Source: Medakamo hakoo
Taxonomy: Eukaryota > Chlorophyta > Trebouxiophyceae > Coccomyxaceae
Length of the DNA stretch: 64,000 nt
Reading direction: 5' to 3'
Assembly: GCA_026636295.1 (NCBI GenBank)
Contig: CP089462.1
Location: forward strand, 1,178,001-1,242,000
In this document: piece after piece, positions 39,301 to 48,049 of the stretch
Layout of the letters: each line of letters starts with the position of its first letter
Numbering within the stretch: position 1 is the first letter of the stretch
Notes under the pieces: generated by a model
The model's database searches: none
Told to the model about the DNA's origin: nothing
What the model saw: the letters and a program-made list of their open reading frames with translations, nothing else
Program-made: the position numbers and the translations under genes

Positions 39301-40818
39301 ATGGCCCTGTCGCGGACCGCGCGGTCCCTCGCCCAATCCCTGGCCCGGGCCGGCGCGGCTGGACGGTCAGGTCGCGCGTTGTCGTGCGTTTTTGCTTTTG
39401 CTTTGCGTCGACCCAGCGAGGCGATGCGAAAGGCAGCGGTCGGCGCTCGTTTCCCCCCATGTCGTCGAGCCGCCTGCGTGTGCAACCCTGCCCAGCAGGA
39501 GCGCATAAGGCATGAGCACTCGAGCAAAGCAACAGACATGCAAAGCGACCGCATCCTCACATCCCCCTCTGCCAATCCACCATTGCTCAACAGCGACACG
39601 GCCAGCGCTCGGGCCGCGGCCGGCCCGCCCTCCTCCTCCAGCGGCACGTCCGCCACAACCCCGTCTTTTGGCCCCCCGCCAGGCTCGGCGGCGGCCCGCC
39701 TGTTTGAAGCCGCGGAAAGCCTGCCGCCGCCGAGTGCTGGCAGTGCGGCGGCAGGCGCCGCGGAATCGGCCGAAGCAGCAGCGGCCGCTGCAGCCGCGGC
39801 GGCGGCGCCCCACGCCCACCCGCCGGGCCCGGCCGCGGCCGCCGCCCGCTTCCTCTTCCGGACCGCCGCCCTCGCGGCGGCGGGCGCGGGAGCCGCCGCC
39901 GCCTATTACACAGCGGCCTACACCGTCGACCAGGTGGAAGCCCGGGCGGCGGAGCTGGACAGGCCGGGCGCGCCGCCCCTGGCGTCCGCTGCGGGCCGGG
40001 CCCTCCAGTTTTACGCACAAAAGCGCAAGGACGCGGCGGCCGCGGTCGCCAAGTACGCCGACCCGCCCTCCGACCGCCTGCTGCCGGACCTGCCTCCTGG
40101 CGCGCGCCACGTCCGCACGCTGGTCCTGGACCTGGACGACGTCCTCATCCACTCCACGTGGAGTCGCGGAACGGGATGGAGGGTGCTGAAACGCCCGGGC
40201 GTCGACGACTTTTTGAAGGGGGCGGCCCAGTACTATGAGATTGTGCTGTACACGTCCCAGCTCCCCACGTACGCGGACCCCATCCTGGACAGGCTGGACC
40301 CCCACCGCTGCATCCAGTACCGGCTGTACCGGGATTCCACGCAGTACGTGGGCGGCGTGCACGCGCGCGACCTCGGCAAACTCAACCGCGACCCGGCGCG
40401 CGTGCTGTTTGTGACGGCGGAGGGGGTGAGGAAGGTCGGGGCGGACGGCGGTCCTGCTGGCGGCGGTGGCGGCCAAGGCGACGAGCAGGGCGACGCGCCG
40501 CCGGGCGTGAAGTTTGGCACGCTCCAACCCGAAAACGCGGTCCACGTCCGCCCTTGGTCGCCCGCGTCGCCGTCCGACCCGTCCGCCTCCACGGACACGT
40601 CCCTGCTGGACCTGCTCCCCTTCCTGGAAGCCATCTTCAGGGCGGACGTCCCCGACACACGGGCGGTGGTCCGGGCGTACGAGGGGTGTGAGGACGTGGG
40701 GTCGGCGTTCCGGGCGCGGATGAAGGCCAAGAGCGGTGGGAGCGGCGGCGGCGGCGGCGGTGGGAGTGAGGCGAAGGGTGGGGGGGGTGGGCGAGGCTTC
40801 CGCCTGTTTGGGCGGTGA
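39301..40818 (+). CDS. TIM50: TIM50, mitochondrial inner-membrane import receptor
   Basis: Single exon, 505 residues. The start MALSRTARSLAQSLARAG is an amphipathic mitochondrial presequence. A Ser/Ala-rich stretch of about 150 residues leads to one transmembrane segment (FLFRTAALAAAGAGAAAAYY, about 181-202) that would anchor it in the inner membrane. The FCP1-like intermembrane-space domain starts TLVLDLDDVLIHSTWSRGTG and continues LKRPGVDDFLKGAAQYYEIV, YTSQLPTYADPILDRLDP and YRLYRDSTQYVGGVHARDLG. This domain binds presequences and hands them to TIM23. The tail is Gly/Ser/Lys-rich. The region 39384-39500 reads differently in composition, but no frame-keeping intron was found. Confidence 0.93.
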   Translation: MALSRTARSLAQSLARAGAAGRSGRALSCVFAFALRRPSEAMRKAAVGARFPPCRRAACVCNPAQQERIRHEHSSKATDMQSDRILTSPSANPPLLNSDTASARAAAGPPSSSSGTSATTPSFGPPPGSAAARLFEAAESLPPPSAGSAAAGAAESAEAAAAAAAAAAAPHAHPPGPAAAAARFLFRTAALAAAGAGAAAAYYTAAYTVDQVEARAAELDRPGAPPLASAAGRALQFYAQKRKDAAAAVAKYADPPSDRLLPDLPPGARHVRTLVLDLDDVLIHSTWSRGTGWRVLKRPGVDDFLKGAAQYYEIVLYTSQLPTYADPILDRLDPHRCIQYRLYRDSTQYVGGVHARDLGKLNRDPARVLFVTAEGVRKVGADGGPAGGGGGQGDEQGDAPPGVKFGTLQPENAVHVRPWSPASPSDPSASTDTSLLDLLPFLEAIFRADVPDTRAVVRAYEGCEDVGSAFRARMKAKSGGSGGGGGGGSEAKGGGGGRGFRLFGR

Positions 40819-40890
40819 GGTGAGGGGTGTGGGGTGTTGGCGGCATCGCGCCCCTTCTCTTTCTAACAGTCTCTCTGTGTGCGCCTCCCC
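40819..40890. other. 72-base convergent gap TIM50/coiled-coil gene
   Basis: Only 72 bases separate the two stop codons, so the 3' UTRs probably overlap. No signal motif recognised. Confidence 0.4.
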
Positions 40891-41496
40891 TCATGCCGGG
40901 CGTGGGGGGCCGGGCGGGTCGGGTGCAGCGCCGTCGCCTGCGGCCGCGGCGGCCGCCGCAGCCGCCGCAGCCGCCGCAGCCGCAGCCGGCCCGCTGACCG
41001 CACACCCCGTCGTCAGGTACCCCACCAGTTCTTGCAACTGTTCTACCTCACGCCGCAGGGACGCGTTGGCGGCAGCCAGGCGGGCCCGGTCGGCGAGCGC
41101 GGCCGCGAGCGAGGGCGGCGGGGTTGCTGTGCCTGGCGGCGGCGCGTTCTCAGAAGGCGGCGACGGCGGCGGCTGTTGTCCCTTCCCGCTGGAACTGCGC
41201 TTGGCTTGGAAGGCTTCAAAGCGGCGGCGGCCCGCGTCGCGCAAGGCTTCTTTTTTGGCGTCCTGGAAGGCATGAGAAGGCGGAAAGAGTGAGGGGGGGG
41301 CGGGTCGAGGCTGTTTTATCGCGCGCCGCCGCGCTGCGACAGCTGCAGGAGCTCTCGCTGCGCCCGGGCCCTCAGAACTCACCTGCACCGCCTTCCTTGC
41401 GGCCCGGCGAGCGCGGCGAGCCTCGTCCAAGGCGGGCTGCGTGGCGGGCTGAGGTGCCGCGGCGGGGCGGGTGGAGGGCGCGGCGTCGTCAGGCAT
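40891..41496 (-). CDS. Small coiled-coil protein of unknown function
   Basis: Exons 41496..41383 and 41262..40891, phase 0, 161 residues; GTGAGT donor and CTTCCAG acceptor. Residues 1-38 contain a basic helix ARRARRAARKAVQ. The second exon starts DAKKEALRDAGRRRFEAFQA, then a Pro-rich spacer and a leucine-rich helix LAAALADRARLAAANASLRR leading into EVEQLQELVGYLTTG, which looks like a dimerising coiled coil. A run of about 17 alanines and a Pro/Gly tail end the protein. The basic-then-leucine layout is reminiscent of small Golgi or kinetochore coiled-coil proteins, but nothing is specific. Transcribed divergently from UBL5 with 165 bases between. Confidence 0.6.
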   Translation of the reverse strand: MPDDAAPSTRPAAAPQPATQPALDEARRARRAARKAVQVSSEGPGAARAPAAVAARRRAIKQPRPAPPSLFPPSHAFQDAKKEALRDAGRRRFEAFQAKRSSSGKGQQPPPSPPSENAPPPGTATPPPSLAAALADRARLAAANASLRREVEQLQELVGYLTTGCAVSGPAAAAAAAAAAAAAAAAGDGAAPDPPGPPRPA

Positions 41497-41661
41497 TCTG
41501 CTTCGCGTTTTTTTTTGTCGAGTGCGAGGCGGGCCCCGGGCGACTGGCGTCTCAGTCTTCCGATTGGCTTTGCCGCAGGAGAGCGCAGTGTGCACCACCT
41601 CCTTCCATCCCTCTCGCTCCCTCCTCGGCAAGGAGACGCACGCACGCACCCAGCCCGCGCC

Positions 41662-42071
41662 ATGATCGAGGTCGTGCTCAACGACCGCCTGGGTAAAAAA
41701 GTCCGCGTCAAGTGCAAGTGCGTTTTTCGCTCTTTCCGCCAAACCACCCCGCTCCCGCAAGCCTCTTCTTCTCTTTCTCACGCCTCCCTCCTCCCGTCTC
41801 CTTCAGTGAGGACGACACGATTGGCGACTTGAAGAAGCTGGTCGCCGCCCAGACGGGGACGCGGCCGGACAAGATCCGCCTGCAGAAGTGGCACACGGTA
41901 TTCAAAGTGAGGCCGAGACAGGGAGGGGAGGGGGTGGATGGAGAGAGAACGGTGGAGCGAGCGCAAAAAGGCACTCCACGCTCCCCACCTCTCTCAACAC
42001 GACAGGACCACATCACGCTCGCCGACTACGAAATCCACGACGGCATGGGCATCGAGCTGTACTACAACTGA
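41662..42071 (+). CDS. UBL5: UBL5/Hub1 ubiquitin-like splicing modifier
   Basis: Three exons, 41662..41717, 41807..41906, 42006..42071, give exactly 73 residues, the family length. The sequence is nearly the animal and plant one: [18 protein letters not shown], then [40 protein letters not shown], ending [10 protein letters not shown]. There is no C-terminal di-glycine; Hub1 proteins end in a double tyrosine plus one residue and act without conjugation, binding Snu66 and related spliceosome factors. The first splice (phase 2) creates the Asn of KCNEDDT, confirming the junction. Confidence 0.97.
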
Positions 42072-42431
42072 CATGCGTGTGCTTGCCGGGGAGAGGCGGG
42101 GCGCCCCGCCTGGGGAAGAGGGCAGTGGAGGAGGAGGGGGGACGCGGAGAGTAGGGTGTGTAGGGAGGGAGGAGAGGAAAAAAACAGTGACCCTGCTCCA
42201 CTCTCGCTTTTCCAGAGTTTTTTCGCTTTTTTTCGTTCCCCACTAACTCTCACAAAACAACAGGCGTTTGTTCGCGTCTCGCCGTCCTCCTTGTCGCTTA
42301 CAGCCTGCCGCTCTGCCTGCGCTCGCGCGAACGCCGTAAAACAGCCGCCGCTGCAACCGCTCCTTTGCTGCAACTCGCTCTCCGCACAAGAAACAGCACT
42401 CTCGCAAACACTCGCCTCTCACAAAGCAACC
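42072..42431. other. Gap UBL5 to CDC20
   Basis: 360 bases, same strand genes. The left part is G-rich (3' UTR of UBL5, about 42090-42160), the right part is lower-GC and C/A-rich, reading like the CDC20 leader (CTCTCGCAAACACTCGCCTC). No gene seen. Confidence 0.45.
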
Positions 42432-44324
42432 ATGTCCGCCGCCATCGTCTCGCCCCGCGCCGCGCGCAAGCAGCAGCAGCAGCAGCAGACGGTGAGGTGG
42501 TGAGGGAGAGGGAGGGGAGGCACTGTCTTGCGCGCGTCCCGCCCTGCGCATGCGCGGCATCCGCTCAACCGACGAAAAAAAAACTTTGGACGCGGAGAAA
42601 GTCACCACCCCCCGCACTCACGCTCCGCCACATCCCACGCCGACCCACTCCCTCTCCCACAGTACGACCGCTACATCCCCAACCGGGATGCCATGGACTT
42701 TGACTCGTCCGCGGACGCCCTGCTGGCGTCCGAGGACGGCGCTGGTGCGGGTCGCCCTGCGTCGGCCGGCGCCGACGCCGCCCGCATCCTGGCCTTCCGC
42801 GCCAAGGTGAGGAGAGGATGGAGAGCAGGCAGAGGAGGGCGTCAACGGGGAGTGTGCGCCACGGAGGAAGGCTGGACGGCTCGCTCCGGGACGGGGGGCT
42901 AGCCGTTGAGAATTCAGCTGCGCGCCGGCTCTCTCACGGGTCTCCCTCCGTCTGCGCTCCACCCCTCTCTCTCCATCCTCCACAGGCGCCCGCCGCCCCG
43001 GCGCCGGCTTCCCTGGCCGTCGGCGGCCGGGCCACCGCCCCGGCCCCGACCGCCGCCCCGCGCCGCCCGCTGCCGCAAAACCCGTCCCGCGTCCTGGACG
43101 CGCCCGGCCTCGTCGACGACTTTTACTGCAACCTCCTCGCGTGGGGCGGCGGCGGCGGCGGCGGCGCGGCCGCCTCGTCGTCGGCGCGCGGCTCCAACAA
43201 CGGGCTGCTCGCCGTCGCGCTCGGCCCCGCCGTCTACCTGTGGGACGCCGCCTCCGGCACCGTCTCCGCCCTCGGCGGTGGCGCCGACACGCCCGGCGGC
43301 CGGGACCCGGCGCCCGAGGGCGATTACGTGTCGTCCGTCTCCTGGGCGGCGGACGGCGTGCACCTGGCCGTCGGTGTCGCGGGCAAGGCCGAAGTCCAGA
43401 TTTGGGATGCGGCCGCCGGGCGCCAGCTGCGTGCGCTGCGCGGCCACGGCGCGCGCGTTGGCGCGTCTGCCTGGTCGGGGGCTTGCCTGGCGACGGGGTC
43501 GCGCGACTCCGTCGTGCTGACGCACGATGTGCGGTGAGTTTGAGATTTTTTGTTTCAGCGCTGGGAAGGTCTGAGTGCGAGGCAAAAAAAAAAAAAAACA
43601 CTCACGCGCGCGCGCTCCTCCATCCGAAAACAACAGCGTCCGCTCCCACATCACGGGCACCCTGCGCGGCCACACCCAGGAGGTGTGCGGCCTGGCCTGG
43701 GACGCGCCCGGGCGCCTGCTGGCGTCGGGCGGCAATGACAACACCGTCAACGTGTGGGAGCCGCAGGGGCGCGGGTCGGCCGCCGCCGTCGGTTCCGCCG
43801 GCGCGGCCGCGGCCACGCCCTTGCCCGGCGCGTCCCCCGCCCTGCGCTGGCGGTTCGAAGCCCACACCGCCGCAGTGAAAGCGCTGGCCTGGTGCCCCTT
43901 CAACCCGGCCGTCCTGGCGACGGGCGGCGGCTCGGCCGACGGGTCCATCCGCCTGTGGAACGGCCACACGGGCGCGGCGCTGGCCTCCGTCTCCACCGGC
44001 GCCCAGGTCTGCGCCCTGGCCTGGTCTCGCACGGAACGCGAGCTGGTGTCTTCCCACGGCGGCCCCGACCCGCGCCTGACGCTGTGGCGTGGGTCTGGGC
44101 TCGCCCGCGTCGGCGACGTGCGCGGCCACGCGGGGCGGGCCCTCCACCTCGCGCTCTCGCCCGACGGCCGCACGCTCGCGTCGGCGGGGGCGGACGAGAC
44201 CCTGCGCTTCTGGCCGCTGTTCGAGCCAGACGCGCACGCGGCCTGCCGCGGTGTCGGCGCTGCCAAAGCCGGCGTCGGCGCCAAGGCCGGCGGCATGGCG
44301 GGCCGCCCCGTCACGGTCCGCTGA
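42432..44324 (+). CDS. CDC20: CDC20, APC/C activator
   Basis: Four exons: 42432..42491, 42663..42806, 42986..43533, 43637..44324; 479 residues. After a Gln run (KQQQQQQT) comes the C-box region YDRYIPNRDAMDFD (residues 21-34), typical of CDC20 rather than CDH1. Then RVLDAPGLVDDFYCNLLAWG, and seven WD repeats: LAVALGPAVYLWDAASGTV, YVSSVSWAADGVHLAVGVAG, LATGSRDSVVLTHDVR, SHITGTLRGHTQEVCGLAWD, LLASGGNDNTVNVWEP, ATGGGSADGSIRLWNGHTG, and LASAGADETLRFWPLF. It recruits substrates to the anaphase-promoting complex at mitosis. The chain ends PVTVR, so the usual C-terminal Ile-Arg tail is Val-Arg here. Confidence 0.95.
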
Positions 44325-45026
44325 TGTGACGTGCGCGAAACGCGCGCGTCAACTCCGCGCGCGCCCTCTCCTAGTTGTTCATTGTTTTCGTTTTCTAGGC
44401 TGCCGCTTTGCTCCTGTATTTGCTGTACCATTAAGCCTCCCTGATTCTTGTTCCTGATTTGTGTGAGGGGCGCCGTGTGTGGGAGGGAGGGGCGCGACGT
44501 GCGCCCTTATCCTCCGCCCCGCCGGCCCTTCACCCCTCCACACACACACTGGGCCACGCCTCGAGCGAGACCCGCTGGGTTCTCTCCCTCTCCCCGGTCT
44601 CCTCTCTTCCCTCCCTCCCACTCCCTCCCCCTCTCTCTCTCTCCCTCTCTCTGCCCAGGGGTTAGTTGGCGATATGCCCGCCTCTGGGTAGGGGTGGTGG
44701 GAGAGAGAGGGGTGGTGTGGGCGTGGGTGGCGGGGAGGTGAACGGGGAGAGTGGTGGCTTGTGGCGTGTGGGGGGAGGGGTGGGTCGCGCGACCTGCGCT
44801 TCCCACCCCGCCCAGACCCCCAGAGGGAGGGGTCGGACAGAGTGCGTGTGCCTTCGTTCCCACCCGGGAACGGGGGCGTGAGAAGACGTGGCCGCGCCGC
44901 GCACTGCTCCGACGCCCCCCCCCCCCCCCCCCCCTCGAAAAACCAACCGGTGTTGCTCAACACCACCCAAACTTCACGAGAAAACAACAATAAACGATCC
45001 CCTCCACCGTGGTGTGCCACTCCCAA
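44325..45026. other. Convergent intergenic region CDC20/ABC1 kinase
   Basis: 702 bases between stop codons. The first 130 bases have noticeably lower GC and look like the CDC20 3' UTR. Then come CT-rich runs (44625-44655), GGTGGTGG-type G-rich sequence (44690-44790) and a run of 20 C (44915-44934). No open frame with protein character and no RNA gene recognised. Confidence 0.45.
44915..44934. repeat. Poly(C) run of 20
   Basis: Twenty consecutive C on the plus strand in the convergent gap before the ABC1 kinase stop. The exact length may be a sequencing estimate. Confidence 0.7.
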
Positions 45027-47543
45027 TCAATCCTCACTCCGGGCAATCACCCTCGCCAGCGTGCGCACGGCGCCCGTCCCCAGGTCGCGCGCGTACGGGC
45101 GGACGTCTTGCAGGGTGCGTGCCAGCGTGCGCGCGGTGGCGATGGGGTCGCGCGGCAGGATGAGCGGGCCGGCCGTCCGCCCGTTGGCGCGCGCGGTCGC
45201 TAGGGCAGCGGACGCGGCTTCCCGCCCCGCTGCCGCCAGGTCGCCCAGCATGGCCAGGGCGGCCTCGTCTTCCTCTGAGAGGGATGGGGACACGCCACCC
45301 ACGGGGCCGGCCACCGCGGCGGCCAGCCGCGCTGCACCGGCCCGGCGCAGCGCGCCCGCCACGGCCGCCGCTTCTTCGACCAGCACGTCTTGCACAGGGC
45401 CCGGGCGGGCCAAGGCAGTGGCGGCGAGGTCCAGGGCAGACGGGTCGATCAGGGATTTGGGTTCGGCGGGCGGCTTGGACGCAACGGCCAGGGCGGTGGT
45501 GCTGGTGGTGGTGCCTGCGGACGCGCCGCCGACTCCGGCTCCTTTGCCGCCGCTGACCACGCCGTCTGTCGTGTACGCCGCAAACCCGGCCCCGAGCCGC
45601 ATGAGGCGCTTGACGTTGACCCGCCCGCCGCGCCCGTCCCCGTACAGCAGCTCCCTCAGGGACGCGGCCGCGCGCGGGTGGTCGTCCGTCAGCAGCCGCC
45701 GCGCCAGGTACGGGAAGCATTCCGACACGATGGAGTAGGACGGGTCGACGCGCAGGGCAATGCCCTCGATCGTGGAGAACGCGCGCAGGATGAGGGCAAA
45801 GTACGACGGGATCTGCAGGTTGGGGTACCGGGTCGTCAGGTCTTCCAGTTCGGCCGTCACGGCCGCGACGTCGACGCCCTTGGCGCCGCCGCCCTGGGAC
45901 AGCTGGCGCAGGACGGCGCCCAGGGGTTTGGCGATGCCGGACTCGACCGGGTCGGGCGCGCCGTCCTTGACAAAGCCCAGCCCCACCAAGTCCCGGGCGA
46001 CGCCCTCCCAGTCCTCGATGGACAGGTGGGTCACGTACGACAGCAGGTTCATGGAAATGGCCGGCGGGACGTCCGTGACCAGGCCCCAGTCCAGGATCGC
46101 GACGCGGCCGTCCGCGTAGATCAGGTTGCCGGCGTGCGGGTCGGCGTGCAGGATGCCGCCCTCCAGCAGCATGTAGAGGTACACGTTGAGCAGCGTGGAG
46201 CACAGCTCGCGGACGTCGGCCGCGTCCGAGTCGGCGAGGCGGACGCCCCGGACGAACTCGGTCACCAGGATGCCGCGCGACGTCAGGGACGGGTAGGGCG
46301 CGGGGATGATCACGCCGGACACGTCGGACAACTGGCGCGCCACCGCCGTCGCGGTCGCGGCTTCCAGGCGGTAGTCCAGTTCGGACCAAAAGCGGCCGGC
46401 CCACTCGTCGATGAGCCCGACCCAGGACGTGTTGCTCCGCCCCCTCGCATCAATCACGCCCGCCAGCCAGCGCATGATGAGCAGGTCCAGGGAGACGGCC
46501 TCCGCGACGCCTGGGCGCTGGACTTTGACCGCGACTTCCGCGCCGCCGTCCCTCAGCGTCGCCCTGTAGACCTGGCCCAGCGACGCGGCGGCGATGGGTT
46601 CGGCGCCGATGGACGCCAGCACGTCCTCCGGCGCGGACACGCCCCACGCGTCGGCCATGGCGGCGCGCGCGATGGCCGTGGGGAACACGGGCACCCGATC
46701 CGTCAGGCGCTCGATTTCGGCGATGTACGGCGGGGACAGGACGTCGACGCGCGTCGACACGGCCTGCGCGATTTTGACGTACGCGGGGCCGAGCCGCTCC
46801 AGGGCCGTGCGCGCGGCGCGCGCGCGGGCCGGCGCGTTTTCGGCGACCCTGCCCGCCGCAAAGTCCGCGGCCAGGCCCGCGCCCCACACGCTCGCTTCTT
46901 TGGCCAGGGTCAACGCCCGCTTCAACACGGACACGGGCCGGCGGGCCCAGTAGGCCGCGTTGGCGGACGGCGAGTAGGCCTCCGGGAGGGGTGGGCCGGA
47001 GGGCGGGGGGGCTGCGCCAGCCGTCGCGGCCGCGACCGCGGCGACGCCCGCCACGCCCGCGAGCACAGCCGCCAGGGGGGTGTGCGTGGGTCCCACCCCG
47101 TTTTCAGCTGCGGCAGTCCACCAGGCCGCCAAGGCGGCGAGCGGGTCCCCACCACCCCCGAGCGACGGCATCGGCGGCAGGGCCGGCACGTGCACGGGCA
47201 GGCGTGGCAGCGCCGTCGGCACTTTGAGCCCGGCCAGGGCGTCCCGGCCGAAGTGCGCGCCCGCGCTCGCCAGGTCAGCAGGCGAGCTCAGCTGAGCCTT
47301 CAAGCTTGAGAGCGGCGCGGTCAGGGTGGAGGCCACGGACGAGGCGGCGCCGGAGAGGGCGGACCCGGCCGCACGCGCGGCGGCGCTCGCGCTCTCCGCG
47401 CCCGGCGCGCCGGCCAGAGCCGAGGACAGGGCGCGCGAGCCGAAATGGGGCTGGAGCGGCGTGTCGGGCTGCGACAGCAAGGCCGCCGCGAGCGAGTTGG
47501 TGGCGGCTGTTGTGGCGGCCGCGGCCGTGGACGGCGGGCTCAT
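45027..47543 (-). CDS. ABC1/UbiB-type atypical kinase (ABC1K, plastid type)
   Basis: Single exon, 838 residues from the only in-frame ATG. The N-terminal 180 residues are Ser/Ala/Pro-rich and include a hydrophobic stretch LAAVLAGVAGVAAVAAATAG. The core begins YWARRPVSVLKRALTLAKEA and LERLGPAYVKIAQAVSTR (the KxGQ motif reads KIAQ), then the Ala-rich loop AAASLGQVYRATL, the lysine in VAVKVQRPG, ELDYRLEA, LLEGGILHADPHAGNLIY and ILDWGLV. Later PYFAL-like IPSYFALILRAFSTIEGIAL and ECFPYLARRLLTDD plus a GGGAK motif fit plastid ABC1Ks of the plastoglobule group, which regulate prenyl-lipid metabolism. The C-terminal 200 residues are Ala-rich helical. The reading frame stays open 303 bases upstream of the ATG. 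Confidence 0.87.
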   Translation of the reverse strand: MSPPSTAAAATTAATNSLAAALLSQPDTPLQPHFGSRALSSALAGAPGAESASAAARAAGSALSGAASSVASTLTAPLSSLKAQLSSPADLASAGAHFGRDALAGLKVPTALPRLPVHVPALPPMPSLGGGGDPLAALAAWWTAAAENGVGPTHTPLAAVLAGVAGVAAVAAATAGAAPPPSGPPLPEAYSPSANAAYWARRPVSVLKRALTLAKEASVWGAGLAADFAAGRVAENAPARARAARTALERLGPAYVKIAQAVSTRVDVLSPPYIAEIERLTDRVPVFPTAIARAAMADAWGVSAPEDVLASIGAEPIAAASLGQVYRATLRDGGAEVAVKVQRPGVAEAVSLDLLIMRWLAGVIDARGRSNTSWVGLIDEWAGRFWSELDYRLEAATATAVARQLSDVSGVIIPAPYPSLTSRGILVTEFVRGVRLADSDAADVRELCSTLLNVYLYMLLEGGILHADPHAGNLIYADGRVAILDWGLVTDVPPAISMNLLSYVTHLSIEDWEGVARDLVGLGFVKDGAPDPVESGIAKPLGAVLRQLSQGGGAKGVDVAAVTAELEDLTTRYPNLQIPSYFALILRAFSTIEGIALRVDPSYSIVSECFPYLARRLLTDDHPRAAASLRELLYGDGRGGRVNVKRLMRLGAGFAAYTTDGVVSGGKGAGVGGASAGTTTSTTALAVASKPPAEPKSLIDPSALDLAATALARPGPVQDVLVEEAAAVAGALRRAGAARLAAAVAGPVGGVSPSLSEEDEAALAMLGDLAAAGREAASAALATARANGRTAGPLILPRDPIATARTLARTLQDVRPYARDLGTGAVRTLARVIARSED

Positions 47544-48049
47544 GAGCGGGCCGGCCCGGACGGTGGTGGTCGTGGCGCGTCCGCTGCGGGTTGCAGCGCC
47601 GCGCGCCGCGGGCGGCCGCCTGACGTTTGTGCGAGGGGGGCGATTAGTGCTTGTGTGACTGTCTGCGGCTCTATCCCGCCCACGTCCCAGAGTCTCCAAG
47701 ACTCCTGGACCAGCAGAAGCGTGGTGCTGTAGCGGACGGCGCCAGGATGGCTGGCGCACACGTCTTTTGCTTGGGCAGGCAATTGCGTCGCGTCGGCAAG
47801 GCAGAGTGTGACACTCTGCTCCGCGGCCACACCCCGTCCCCCGCACGCTTTCGACCAGTCCAGCCCGTCAGGGGGTCAATGTGCAGCATTTTTTTACCAG
47901 GGCCGACGTACCGTGCGGCGGCGCCAGGAGCGGGCATTCGTGCGGGGCTGATTTTTTTTTGTGGCTCGTCCGCGCGAGGAGGGACGGGCGTGTGGCAACC
48001 TCGACCTCTCTTTCTCACTCTCAACGCCCCACTCCCAACAACCTCCTCC
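47544..48049. other. Region upstream of the ABC1 kinase
   Basis: 506 bases between the kinase start and the stop of the next minus-strand gene. The first 300 bases continue the kinase frame without stop but without ATG, encoding an Arg/Thr-rich stretch. The rest includes T-runs (47890-47896, 47951-47959). It should hold the kinase promoter and the 3' UTR of the alanine-rich gene. Confidence 0.4.

Noticed and set aside
39384-39500. Possible intron near the TIM50 N-terminus
   Set aside because: A GTGCGT donor exists at 39384, but no acceptor at a normal intron length keeps the TIM50 frame, while the unspliced frame is open.
29183-42071. Clustering of RNA-processing genes (RSZ, SMU1, UBL5, with NHP2 further left)
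   Set aside because: Such genes are common in any eukaryotic genome and unrelated genes lie between them; no evidence for a functional cluster.
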